From NCBI GenBank assembly GCA_021018815.1, contig JAITYX010000012.1, positions 806,001 through 870,000 of the forward strand: a stretch of 64,000 bases of DNA, read 5' to 3'. This document shows, piece after piece, positions 46,076 to 56,760 of the stretch. The first letter of the stretch is position 1; each line of letters begins with the position of its first letter. The translations under genes were made by a program, and so were the position numbers. The notes below the pieces were generated by a model, which was not told where the DNA came from, did not search any database, and saw only the letters and a list, made by a program, of their open reading frames with translations. The stretch comes from Talinum fruticosum. Lineage: Eukaryota; Streptophyta; Magnoliopsida; Caryophyllales; Talinaceae.

Positions 46076-46117
46076 CCGATCTTTACACCTTGGAATTATG
46101 AGATCCTCTTGAAAGGC

Positions 46118-46133
46118 TAGGCTCGATATCAAT
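46118..46133 (-). promoter_or_regulatory. Primer binding site of O
   Basis: The minus strand next to the 5' LTR reads TTGATATCGAGCCTAG, close to TGGTATCAGAGC, the complement of the 3' end of initiator tRNA-Met used by most plant Copia elements. Confidence 0.75.
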
Positions 46134-47551
46134 TTAAGGTTTGCTCTTGGAGAGGTTAAGTCACCCTAGAGGGGGTGAATAGGGTGATGGAAGATTTTTG
46201 AGAAAAATCAAACTATTTTGCATAGAACAGACTAAGAAACAGATTCTAAGTCTAGATTGGACTCGAAAGTGATATATAGAAAAAGTACGTAGAAACCCTC
46301 CCGGGCCCCAAAACCAAGGACAATGCTAATCCAAGCACCAAGTCAAATATACTAATTAAATCCTCAATTACAAAGGACTGAATCTTACCAGAATAGCTCC
46401 TTTAAACAATTGCTTTACAAGTTTTCCTAGACTCGCAAGTTCCCTTATCTAATCTAGTACTTCCTGAGTGACTTAACCCTTATAGTTAAGGACAACCGAG
46501 CTGAGTTAGCCCTTACAGCTCAGTCAAGGGACTTACATTGAAAGTAGAAAGAATATGAGTGATTACAAGACTTTCTTTACAACTCGGAAAGTAAGAAATT
46601 ACAAATTAGGAGTTGTCACTGAAGATTGAATAAGAATGCACTAAGTAAGTGTTAAGAAATGTGTTTTGCAATCTTCAAGTCTTGTGGGGGTGGCTTCTAT
46701 TTATAAGCAGCAAGGCAAAGTGACCTTTGAGACTTGTTCTAGACTTGTGAGCCTCAATAGCTGTTGTAATGGCTAGTATGAGTCACTCGAGAAAAGATAT
46801 GTTAAGATGTGAACGTTGTGCAGTGATCCTTGGCTCAATAGATGGTCCATCCCTCTAGTGGTGATTGAAATATGGGGTGGAAACAACCGTTAAACTTAAA
46901 GTTGAAGTTTTCCAATTTTAGAAACAAACAACCTTGACACGGTTGTCCGAGTCGTGTCTAGAAATGATTGATTTACGTCGATGGTGTTTAACGGCTAGAA
47001 ACCGACTGCTTTTGTATCAATAGATTATGCTTGTGTAATCAACCTAGAAAAGAAAATGAAAGTAGTACTCGATGTATAAAAATACTTTGGTCCAAAATTA
47101 GGCAAAGATAATAAGTAATTAAGTAGTTAATTCTCTTCAACGTAAAATAATAGAATTTTCCGAGTCTAATATTCATTAGGTGCGATTCCATCTTGAGTCA
47201 ATCCTTAAAATGATCAAGTTAGAAAGAATAAGATGTCAAAATTCATAAACATGATCAAGTAAATAATTCTTAATAAATAAATTGACTTAGAAATTAGAAT
47301 TAACGTTGTAATTCATTTTCACTTGAAACAAAAAGTTAGTACTCGGAATAAATGTGTTTGAGAAAGTATTACTCATGCCATTGTTTTGAGATGTGTCCGA
47401 GTGGTTAAAAACACAGCTAAGAACGTTATGCTTGATGAATGGTTTTGAGTAGGTAAGAACATAGTAAAAACTTAGATATGAGTTTCTTTAAAGCTTGGAA
47501 TGACTTCAAATCAAAACCTAAGAGAAACAGAGAGTTTTACCTGAGTTTTCA
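46134..47551 (-). repeat. 5' LTR of O
   Basis: Plus-strand edges are TTAAGGTTTGCTCTTGG (family TGAAGG) and CCTGAGTTTTCA. It adjoins the PBS on the left and resumed G2 coding sequence (AGCACTCAAAAAGG) on the right. Confidence 0.85.
46697..46705 (-). promoter_or_regulatory. TATA box of O 5' LTR
   Basis: TATAAATAG on the minus strand; a GAGTCACTCGAGAAAA core lies about 75 bp upstream (46778-46793). Confidence 0.65.
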
Positions 47552-48510
47552 AGCACTCAAAAAGGTTAAGGTGTACTTGGCTGATCCACATGTTTTAATT
47601 CTAACCACGACCTCGAAAACCATTGCTTTTATACCTTAGCATAATGAGGACTGTAATGGGAGCCATGCTAGCTCAACAGGATGGGAAAGAAGAACACGGG
47701 GTGTATTATTTAAGCAAGAAATTCTTACATTACAAGACCCGATATAGTCCCTCAAAGAAAATGTCATTGGCTTTACTCTAGTCCACCAAGAAGCCTACAT
47801 GCTAGACCACAGGATACAAGTAGTAGTGCTAATAGACAGTATCAAATATATTCTAGAACAACCAACTATCAAGAGTAAGATAGCTACATGGATGGTCATG
47901 TTATCATAATTTGAACTCAAATGAGCCCGATAAAAACGCAATTAAAAGGAGGGTAGTGTTAGAATTCCTAACCGATTTACCGATGGCTGAAACACAACTG
48001 GACCACTTCTATTTTCCAAGCGAGGGCATCTTACAGGTAGAAGTCGATGTGTGGACGATGTATTTTGACAACACTTACAATCAGAAGGGCTTTGCAGCAG
48101 GAATCGTTTTAGTCTCACCGGAGGGAGCTTATACTCCTATTTCGAGTTAAATTGGATTTCGAAGTGACCAACAACGTTGTGGAATACGATGCATGTATTA
48201 TCGAACTACAAGCTACTATAGAGATAGGAGCCAAGGACGTCAAGGTCTACGATGATTCATGTTTGATTATCAATCATATTCATAAAAATAGAAGGTACGT
48301 AGTGAAGCCTTGGCACCCTACCAAACGCACTTGATGGAATTAGCAAAACACTTTGACAACATATTATACACTTACCTTCCTAGGGATGATAATCAGTTCA
48401 TTAATGCATTAGACAAATTAGCGTCCATGATCAATATCCTTAGTGGCATTCATTTAAGCCCATTAGATAGAATGGAAGAGTTTGCCCCAACACGTACACG
48501 AATTACAGGT
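47552..48510 (+). pseudogene. G2 RNase H (archaeal-like, Tat type) with connection region
   Basis: Begins LKKVKVYLADPH, directly continuing the RT end at 20254. Next come IMRTVMGAMLAQQDGKEEHG and VYYLSKKFLHYKT, the Gypsy connection/first RNase H-like region. The second RNase H follows: ILQVEVDVWTMYFDNTYNQK, GFAAGIVLVSPEGAYTPISS (frame 47911-48150), LDFEVTNNVVEYDACIIELQ and KVYDDSCLIINHIHKNRR (48152-48334), then LMELAKHFDNILYTYLPRDD. Catalytic residues are mostly recognisable (YFDN for YFDG; VVEYDA for AAEYEA). Two frameshifts divide it. Confidence 0.85.
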
Positions 48511-49000
48511 GTCTAGTACCAACCAAACTAGTTGGTACCATGACATCTACCGATACGTAGGTATCCAAGAATACCTAGTGGATTCCACACCTAGAGCCCA
48601 ATGAGTTCTTTACATGTTAGCTGCACGATTTTTCACAAATGAATAACAATGGCGGAAGAAAACTAACATGGGTATTAGCTTACTTTGTGTCAATCAAGAC
48701 AAAGCAGAGCATATAATGACCAATGTACATGGTGGAGAATGTGGACCTCACATGAACAGAAGAATGTTGGTTTAGAAAATTAAATGATTAGGGTATTACT
48801 TTTGAACTATGGCACCGGATTGTCATGAGTTTGTTAAAAGATGTCACAAGCGTCATGTTTATGTAAACCTACAACAACAACTGCCTTCCTTATTAACAAC
48901 ATTTGCATTGCCCTAGCCATTCTCGATCCGGGGTATAGACATTATTAGTAAATTGACCATTAAAGGAATTGCGGTAATGTGCCTTAAGGTCAAAGTTTCC
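48511..49000 (+). pseudogene. G2 integrase, N-terminal part
   Basis: The linker with LVDSTPRAQ..., LAARFFTNE leads into LCVNQDKAEHIMTNVHGGEC and GPHMNRRMLV (His pair), then MAPDCHEFVKRCHKRHVYVN (Cys region; second Cys of CHKC is Arg) and PFSIRGIDIISKLTIKGIAV. Homology ends near 49000, before the first catalytic Asp. G1 holds the complete domain order. Confidence 0.85.
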
Positions 49001-49367
49001 CAAAACAGACACTCTTTGTTTGTCTGTTAAGGTGGGGGACATGTTTTATCTTAGTGGGGGCTGAAACATGGGGATTAGTAACTCAACTTGTTGGGGAAAA
49101 GGAGGGGAATGCTTAAAGAAAGAAGAGCTAAGACCAAGGACAGGGGGAATTTGTAACTAAGCTCAAAGATAGAGCTAAACATGATCAAGATAAGACACGC
49201 CACTTAATCAATGTTTAAGGCCCATAATCTAATTTAGTGGATAAGACACCACCACTAAACTAGGTTAGACTCTAATGCACCACTTAAATAGGCCAAATTT
49301 AAGGTAAGCATTAAGAGAATTTGGAGTATTAAGGAGCTAAGCCCAACTTGTGATTAATTGCCAAAAG
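49001..49367. other. Unassigned non-coding DNA left of T2
   Basis: No frame and no match elsewhere in the window. The G-rich AAGGTGGGGGACATG at 49030-49044 resembles a polypurine tract followed by a possible LTR start, but I cannot find the partner. Continues at 52671 after removal of T2. Confidence 0.4.
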
Positions 49368-52300
49368 TGTAAGACCCGTAAGTTTGGGCTTAGGTGGTCT
49401 TACGAGTTAGAGCTAATTATTTAGCCTTAGTTAAATAGAGTAGGTCGAGAGACCAAGTTATACGCTGTTAGATACACGTAAATTTATTTGAACGAATTAT
49501 TATTAGTTCGCGTAACTTTTATTGGTGAAGCGTATTAATTCGGTTTCGAATTTCTCACCCGACCAGCTGCGTATTAATCCAAGACTGAGTATGCTACGTC
49601 TAGGGGTTTATTTATCACAATGCTTGACGAGAAGAAAAGGAGAGAAGAGCAGGGGAAATAAAAGAAAGAAAACAAATGGGATTAGTATTATTCTTAAACT
49701 AAATGGAGTAGAGAGGAAATTGGGATCCAATAAGGATGTTAGACCGAGAGTTAGTCGGTGGAGAACGAGGGAAGCAAAGAAGAGGGCGTGGGGCCTGAGC
49801 GAGAGGAAAAGAAAGGAGAAAAGCGAGAGGGAGAACCGGGAAAGAGAGGAAGAGCGAGCGGGAGCGGGAGCGAGAGGACGCCGGAAACCGGTAAGCGGCG
49901 GGCTCGCCGTGCCCGAAGACAGAGCAGCGGACGAAGGAAAAGGAAAGAGGGAGCAAAAGGAAGGAGGAGCGGAACTAGAACAGGGAAAACGAGAGAAGGG
50001 AGATCAGGCGAGGGCGAAACACAGCGAGCGAGAGAACGAGCAAAGAAAGAGAGTGTGAGCGTGAGAGCCAACGAGGGCGGTGGCTGCCTGAACGGCGAGA
50101 ACGCCGCGGCTAGTGAGCGAAGGAAGGGAGAGGACCGGACCGAAACAGAGGAGAAAAGCAAGGCGCAAAGGACGAGAGGGCCCGAGGGTAGCGATCGGTG
50201 AGCGAAGAAAGGAGTGAGGGGTCGGGACGGAGCGAGAGGCGAAGGACCCGGAGCGAGAGACGAGAGCGCGGAGAACAGAGGAAGTAAGCAACGCCGAGCT
50301 AGAAGCAAGAGGAAGCGTGAGTTACCTAAAATCGAATATAACCGAACACGTAACGCGAGCATGAAGCAATCATCCAAAAACCTAGAATTCGAGGTGGGTA
50401 GTCTTATACTCAAAACTATTAGTATATTCAAAATCTAAATGAGTTTATCGTGATTGTTGAATGTGATTGTTAAATATTGAATATGTATGCTATTGAATGA
50501 GTTAGTAGTTGTTGGAAGTTGAATTAGGAGTTGTGAAGGGAATGGGAGTTGTTAAGGCTTGAAGATGAAATCGGGAAATTCGGAAGGAGTTGAGTTGCTT
50601 GGGTAAAATGAGTAGTGTCGGGAGTCGGGTCGGTTAGGGATAAGTACGTATGGTTTGGGCATGAGTTATGAATTGCTATTCAGATTGAGTCTTAGAGATT
50701 TACTGAATTTGCGGCGTTAAGAAACGAGTACTAATATCGGGAAATAACGAGGGAAGCGTAAAGAGGAATATGAGATTGTATTGAGTGGTGCGCAATTGAG
50801 ACATGGGAGTGAAAAATGGGTGAGTATTGGGATAATTGAGTTCAAAAGATAATTAAATCTTTGAGGTTGAACTAAATGCGAAGAGGAGCAGAGCTAGCGA
50901 AAGTGGAACGATGAAAAAGGGATTAAGAAGTGTATGATTGAGTTGGTCAAGAAAGAATGATTAATGAGATAGAAACCTAAGATGAGAGCAAATTACACTT
51001 GGACAAGAAAGGAATTAGAGGAGTTTAGCAGATGAAATAAGAATGAGAGCTATCTAACTAAGCATGTGTGAGAAGAGGTAGATTAGTAATGTGGAAGCGT
51101 AATCGAGAAGTATTGAAACAAAGATGGTAAATGGGGAAGAGTTAAGTTATAAAGTCAAGGCATAAAATGAGGAATTGGGGTGAAGGTAATGAAATGTGAA
51201 AAATGAGAACGTTGAATTAGGTAATATCTACTTGTGGTTACTGTGGCTCGGAAAATGGAAATTAATCGTACTAAAGTGATGGATTGAGAAAGGTATAGTT
51301 GGAAAAAGTTGAGAATGATTGCTTGCATTGAATGGTGGCTATTTGTACTATGTGATTGCTTTACGTGATGCTCAAAAGTAGTTTTGAAAGGTGTTTTGTA
51401 TTTTACGTGAGATACTTGGAATGCAACTTCTTGCGAATTGCCTTTCAAACATGATTTTGTTTTAAAGTATCTTCGAAATTGATTTTGGAGGGATGGCACG
51501 TAGTGCTATGCCTTCCAAAGTGTGTCAAACTTGTTTGAGAAAGTGAATTTAGAAGGGTGACACGTGTGTCATGCCTTCTACGATGAGAAATTGATTGAGA
51601 TCTTGGTTAGAAACCAAGTTTGATAAGTGATTGTGATCACTTCGATTGAAATGAATTATGGGCTAAGATTGTTTAACCGAGAGGAAGGAGGTGGTCGTGC
51701 GTATCAGGCCACGGCGTCCTCGATATGCGTATCAGGATGCCCATCAACCGGAGAGGTTGATTCTTTCTCGATGAGGAAAGCGGAGCCTTCCGGTAATTGA
51801 CTAAAGATAGGTCCCGGAACCTGAGTCGGGGTCGCGCCCCGAGAACCGCCTGGTGCTAGTTCAATCGTCGAAAGCCCCAAAAGAATTTTCGAAAGTATTT
51901 GAAAGAAAGTGTAGATGATTCCACCTTGCTTAATGTGATTCCATTCCTAAAATGATTGCAAATCGTGCTTCCAAATGATTAAAGTGTTAAGAGCTTTATG
52001 TTGCAAATGATTTTAAGTGATTTTGGTGAAAAGTATATAGATTTGTATTATATTATTATGCTTTCACCGATTTCATTATTATGAGTATTATGTGTAAAGA
52101 ATTTCCATTTTAAGGGTATAAGACTTCGGTGAGCCCATGGATTATTGCTCACCCCCACAAATTGCCCCGTTCCCTCCCGAGTGTTGCAGGTATACTTTCA
52201 AAAGCATGATCTACACTTAGCACAGTTCGGACTCCTGCCGATTATTGACGGTTGAAGTGACTCGAGTGGTTGTCATGCCTCGTTTTGTTTCTAAATGATT

Positions 52301-52665
52301 GTACTTGTAATTTAGTGCATATAGTTGTACCAAATGTATAGTAAACCAGTTAGATTGTTTTAAATTTTACCCCATGATTGGTTGAACTCCGGCGTGTGGC
52401 CGTTGAGTTGTATACTCCGAGCGTGTGGCTCGTCGAGTTTTATTATGCTTCTTATGCGGGGATTTAGGCTTCACGCCTATGGGTTAGTCCATATTACAAA
52501 TAGAACTCGCCGAAATTTCTAGGAAATCTCGGATCCTTTTGGGAAACCATCGTGGTTATCCTTAAGTTGAGTTTAGACAGCCAAACCAACACCGAAAGAG
52601 CCTTGGGAGTTCCCTTAAGGAACTATGGCGATGTAATACTCCCGGGGGTGTTTTGGGGTGTTACA
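49368..52665 (+). repeat. Solo LTR T2 (~3.3 kb, T family)
   Basis: Starts TGTAAGACCCGT and ends TGGGGTGTTACA, with exact AAAAG duplication at 49363-49367 and 52666-52670. It is homologous to T1 in layout: purine-rich tract (49620-50330), donor-like GAGGTGGGT at 50391, acceptor-like TTGCAG at 52184-52189, and twin stem-loop motifs at 52386 and 52414. No internal coding DNA is attached. Frames of up to 226 codons within the purine tract are low-complexity and judged artefactual. Confidence 0.85.
49620..50330 (+). repeat. Purine-rich (GA) tract in T2
   Basis: About 700 bp dominated by A and G on the plus strand, in the same position as in T1. Its downstream end is followed by CCAAAAACCTAGAATTCGAG and the donor-like GTGGGT. 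Confidence 0.8.
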
Positions 52666-52819
52666 AAAAGTCCCCTTAGAATTCTTATATATAAGTATTT
52701 ATAGTATCAAATTCTTTACGGTTAACAATAATCATCCAATGGCATAAATTACATTAAGCTAAACAAAACCCTAAAGCATAAGGCACAAAAGCATAAAGCA
52801 CAAAAACACGGCTGCTCAA
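52666..52819. other. Unassigned AT-rich DNA right of T2
   Basis: The target of T2 on this side. It contains short AT-rich repeats (GCATAAGGCACAAAAGCATAAAGCACAAAA) and CTTATATATAAGTATTTATA. No coding signal. Gypsy G3 starts at about 52820. Confidence 0.4.
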
Positions 52820-53340
52820 AAGGGCACCGCTTGATGATTATGTAACCAAGGGCGTCCTACAAGCATATTGAATGTAGTTGGGATATCTAGGACTTGGACG
52901 TCAATGTTCTTTACTACTAGCCCTATATTCATTGGTAAGGTCAACGTCTCCAAGACTGGTCTCTAAGAATTGTCATAGGCTCGGAGATTAACAGTTTGTT
53001 TAGAGAGTTGTTTCTCTCTTATTCCTAACCTTTTCGTGGTCCTCCAAGGGCAAACATTTATAGATGATCCGTTGTTTACCAAGGTTAGGGGAATGATCTT
53101 GTTGATGCAAGTTCCAATTAAATAAAGGGCATTGTTGTGTGGAACACTGTCCTCGGGAAGATCTTTTTAATCAAAAGTAATGGTTCAATCCCCACTATTG
53201 ACCAATCCTACTATTTCCTATGACGTGGTTTCGGGAAAGACCTCGATCTTGCTAAGTATGTTAAATAAGGCTTGCCTATGTTTCGGGAAGAAGATATGAG
53301 TTGCCATATTGAAATGTCGACTTTTAACTTCTAAAGTTGT
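52820..53340 (-). pseudogene. G3 aspartic protease
   Basis: From about 53110 leftwards: INKIIPLTLVNNGSSINVCP. The catalytic Asp of VDNGS (seen in G1) is Asn here. The block aligned with G1 5242-5472 follows as a single copy. The sequence ends at about 52820 against unassigned DNA. Confidence 0.7.
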
Positions 53341-53700
53341 TTTAGGATTAGGTCTTCTTCTTTAGCAGTTTCGGGTTCTTTTGGGGTTTCCTGAGTACAG
53401 TTGTGCACCTGGGGTGCATTATGTCCTTCAAATCTAGTAAGGAATTTGATTTCGGAACTTTAGGTTCTCCCCAAAAGTCTTCTTCTTCTAAGGTTAGTGT
53501 GCCCCATAAGTCATCATTGTTGTCCTCATTATTGTTTCTAGTTTCATAGACGTCTTCTCCATCACTTACCCACAGCCCATGGACTTTTGAATCTAAAGGA
53601 GGCAAGCTAAGAAGTCGTTTGGACTCATTGACGTCTTAAATGAAGGCAGATGGATCCCACTGACCTGGAATGGGTTTAGAGAAAATAATTAAGATGCCAC
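53341..53700 (-). pseudogene. G3 acidic linker
   Basis: The frame 53605-53348 reads MPPLDSKVHGLWVSDGEDVY then ETRNNNEDNNDDLWGTLTLE, rich in Asp/Glu/Asn. The same 'HGLWVSD.ED.YETR' block is in G1 (5985-5935) and, degenerate, in G2 (12600-12660). It is a conserved Tat gag-protease linker of unknown role. Confidence 0.7.
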
Positions 53701-54348
53701 CTGAAAGGATTCTTGTTGCTACTAGGTTTTTGGGTAGTCTTAGCTAGATAGAGTTCACCGTTGCAGAACATACTCTCCAATTTGTACTTCAACGTCCAAC
53801 ATTTCTTGGTGTTGTGTCCTTGTGCATGATGGTATTTGCGAATTTTTCCCGCATCCCGCTTTTAGACTGTTTCGTTGTTTCTAATTTTGCTCTTATGGGT
53901 GGCAATTCTATGTTACCCTTAGCCGATAAAAGGTCATAAGATTGAGCGTATGTGATATAAATAGGAGTGTAGTCATTATACTAATCAGGGCATTGACATC
54001 TACACACCATGCTAGTATTTCTTAGATTGTAGGCTTTCTTATCGCTAGACCGATAATTACCTCTCGTACCTCTTCACGACTTTTATGGTCGTGGTAGAAA
54101 GCTCTTCCTCTATCAGCATGCCAGCATTTCTAAGGGTTAAGAAACTCATCATTGGTAGGAATTTTCAGATGTTGACTGTAAGAAGGCTTAAGGTTCTACA
54201 CAATGATCCGTACTCGGTCCTTCTTTGAAGGTCTGTCTACTATATGGGCAGCCTTTGCCCTCCATCCGGTCAAAAAGTCTATAAGGCTTTCTTTCTCACC
54301 TTGCTTGATCAACTCCAAGTCACTAAGAGTGATAGGTATATTAGTGTT
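53701..54348 (-). pseudogene. G3 gag, middle and C-terminal part
   Basis: Just left of Z: NTNIPITLSDLELIKQGEKE then SLIDFLTGWRAKAA (54345-54240), the typical Gypsy gag 'L..lkQ...ESl.dF..RwR..A' block. The zinc-binding H..GHNTKKCWTLKYKLES block is at about 53825-53770. There are frameshifts, for example near 54000. Confidence 0.8.
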
Positions 54349-55837
54349 TGAAGAGTCGGACTTTGCGGGTATATCATTCTAAGTACCATCAAGGAATTAG
54401 GTACGGACTTCATCTCTTGTAAGTTTTGATTACAAGTCATTCCGAGTGGTTTAGAAACTTTTATGAGTGATTTAGAATCTTTTTGAGTGCTACGGATACT
54501 ATTGTATATGTTTTCTCTTGACTTTGACTCGACTTAGAAAGCATGCTCGTTGCCTATCATTTCACACACAGTTTTGAGTCACTCGGACAACACTCGGGCT
54601 TATCGCATGTTCAAATGTTTGCTCTAATGTGCATAAACACTGGTCGGACTTTTTATTCTAAGTTTGATTGAATTATAGTGTTAATTCAACCTTCTTAGTC
54701 AGTATGATTCATTTGAACTGTGCTTGTCTAGATCAAGTCTCATTACTCTAATATTCCCTAACCAACTTAATTTACTTCTAGATTGACTTAGATGAAATTT
54801 GAGTATAATGGATATGAAACTCGGAAAATTCCACTCTTTCGGGACTCGGATAATTAGGCACTTAATTATCTTAATTAAAATTATTATCTCGTGTCTAATC
54901 TTGGACCAAAGTATTTTATACTTTGAGAACCAAAATTGATTTACTTTTGTGGGTTATCTAAACGAGGTTATCCTATTTTTGAATTATAAAAGTAACCTGG
55001 ATTCAAAATGTCAAATCACGAGCAGACAAGACTTTTTCTACTTCTAACCAAGGCCCGAGACATCGTGTCGGGGTTGTCCGTTTCCAAAGCTGGAAATCTG
55101 CAATGCCTAGCTCAACGGTGGTTTCCACCCTATTTTGTAGACACCACCAGTGGATTGGGACATCCAAATGAGTCAAGAGCCGTTGCCACGTTCATACCTT
55201 AACGGATATTTTCGAGTCACTCGGAAAAACCATTGCAACGGTCACAAAGCAATTCTAATCGGAAGATAGCCACTTTAAAAGACAAGAAGATTGCAGAACC
55301 TATTTGCTTGAAATTATCTCTCTGTGTAATTCTCATTCAATCTTCTACTTACAACTCCAACTCTGTAATTAACATCTTTCCGAGTTGTAAGTTCTTGTAA
55401 TCAGTCACAAACACTTATTCTTACTTTCTAAGTAAGGTCCCTTGACTGAGCTGTAAGGGTTAACTCAGCTCGCTTGTCCCTAACCGTAAAGGTTATCTCG
55501 GTTAGTAAGTACTAGATCGGATAAAGGAACTTCGAGTCCAGGAAAATCTTGTAAGGAATTGTCTAAGGGAGCAATTTTGGTTGAGTCTTTCTACTATATT
55601 TTATGGATTCAAAATAGTGGATTTGACTTGGTGCTTCGATTAGCACCGACCGTGCTTTTCCGCCCCAGGAGGTTTTCCACGTACTTTCCGAGTTAACACT
55701 TTTCCGAGTCCAATCTAGACTCAGATCTGTTTTAAAGTAAGTTTCGGATTTTAATCTTCCAGTCTTTGGTCAAATTTCCTCATCACCCTATTCACGCCCC
55801 TCTAGGGTGACTTAGTCTCTCTAAGAGCAAACCTTCA
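54349..55837 (+). repeat. 5' LTR of Z
   Basis: It runs from TGAAGAGTCGG to GCAAACCTTCA and aligns with 60679-62206 throughout. A roughly 39-bp segment holding the TATA box is missing near 55270 (GATAGCCACTT compared with the 3' LTR), so this promoter is probably weak or dead. Confidence 0.9.
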
Positions 55838-55838
55838 A

Positions 55839-55855
55839 TTAGTATCAAGGCCTAG
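55839..55855 (+). promoter_or_regulatory. Primer binding site of Z
   Basis: TTAGTATCAAGGCCTAG directly after the LTR; it matches the initiator tRNA-Met-type TGGTATCAGAGC at 9 of 12 positions. The same location in O reads TTGATATCGAGCC. Confidence 0.75.
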
Positions 55856-55897
55856 CCTTTTAGAAAGGATCTAACCATCCAAAGGTCTAAAGATGAA

Positions 55898-56760
55898 ATG
55901 GCTCGAGAACAATGGAGAGTTCGATGAAGGAAGATCTTCCAACGAGACCACCAAAGTTCAAAGGTTGTAACTCGTGCACTTGGAAGAATCTCATGGAATG
56001 TTTTCTCATTGGATCACGATGAAGATGTCTAGAACATCGTACAAGTAGGAAACTACATTCTAATGAAGATGGAAGAAATAAGACTCGTACCCAAAGCAAA
56101 GGTCGAGTACACCACTCGAAGAAGCAAAAAGTTCAGAAAGAACTTTGAGGCGATGAACATCTTAATGTGTGCCATCAACTCGGAAGAATACAACCGAGTG
56201 TCGACCGTGACACAGCCAAAGAAGTGTGGGACATGCTTATCAACACCTATGAAGGCACAAGCCAAGTCGGACAAGCGAAGATGAGCCAATATCTTCGGAA
56301 GTACGAGCTGTTTAAGATGGAGCCGAAGAGAACATCACTCACATGTTCATCCGCTTCACCGAGATTACTAACAATCTCAAATCTCTTGGTAGAAAGATTT
56401 CCCATGAGGAAATGTTCAGAAAAATACTTAGAAGTCTACCTAAGAGAAGATAGGGTCCCAAGGTGACAGCCATCGAAGAGGCTCGGAACTTGTCCTTACC
56501 GAAGCCGGACGAACTCATTGGGAAACTACTCACTCATGAGACCCACCTAGAAGAGGAGGATGCAGAGGTCCCCACTAAAAATAACATCGCATCGAAGGCC
56601 TCGGAAAACAAGTGAAGCGGATCCGAGTTCCTCTAACTCGGAAGAGCATACCATGGCACTTATCGCCACAAGCTTTAAAAAATGATGAAGCACAAGAGAT
56701 GGGATAAGAAGCCAAGAGAAGAGTTCTACAAGAAAGATAAGAAGGATAGAAAAGATAAAC
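55898..56760 (+). pseudogene. Z gag (UBN2-like)
   Basis: Starts ATGGCTCGAG, equivalent to MARNN in O, but with an early frameshift. Blocks are CTWKNLMECFLIGSR, MNILMCAINSEEYNRVST, AKEVWDMLINTYEGTSQVG, MSQYLRKYELFKMEP, then RFTEITNNLKSLGRKISHEE, LRSLPKRR*GPKVTAIEEAR and LIGKLLTHETHLEEEDAEVP. It breaks off after the basic stretch REEFYKKDKKDRKDK near 56760, before the zinc knuckle. Multiple +1/-1 shifts. Confidence 0.85.

Larger units (their letters stand above)
20255..47551 (-). mobile_element. Copia O, outermost element of the nest
   Basis: The 3' LTR (20255-21691) and the 5' LTR (46134-47551) share a subfamily pattern that separates them from LTRs of X, Y and Z, for example GATGGAAGATTTTTGAGAAA near their edges. 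Flanking G2 DNA shows a decayed 5-bp duplication, AACAT (20250-20254) and AGCAC (47552-47556), differing by two transitions. O-derived internal DNA is 21692-21738 and 38879-46133; the rest is X and Y. Part of ORF3 and most of the 3' untranslated region of O are deleted. Confidence 0.8.
12196..49000 (+). mobile_element. Gypsy G2, Tat-type, split by L2/T1 and by the O/X/Y Copia nest
   Basis: Plus-strand pieces at 12196-14862, 19698-20254 and 47552-49000 join collinearly into gag end, protease, linker, RT, RNase H and N-terminal integrase. L2 interrupts between codons of the TTGH/ALLSFMD segment of RT, and O interrupts after RT. The 5' end is lost at L1 and the 3' end is lost inside integrase near 49000. 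No G2 LTR is identified. Confidence 0.85.

Noticed and set aside
48511..48540. GTACCAAC/GTTGGTAC inverted repeat
   Set aside because: Short arms inside the degenerate RNase H-integrase linker of G2; not seen in G1, so no reason to think it functional.
49751..50431. 226-codon minus-strand frame and overlapping plus-strand frames of 178 and 147 codons
   Set aside because: Same artefact in the purine tract of T2; no domain, and the two LTRs do not conserve the protein.
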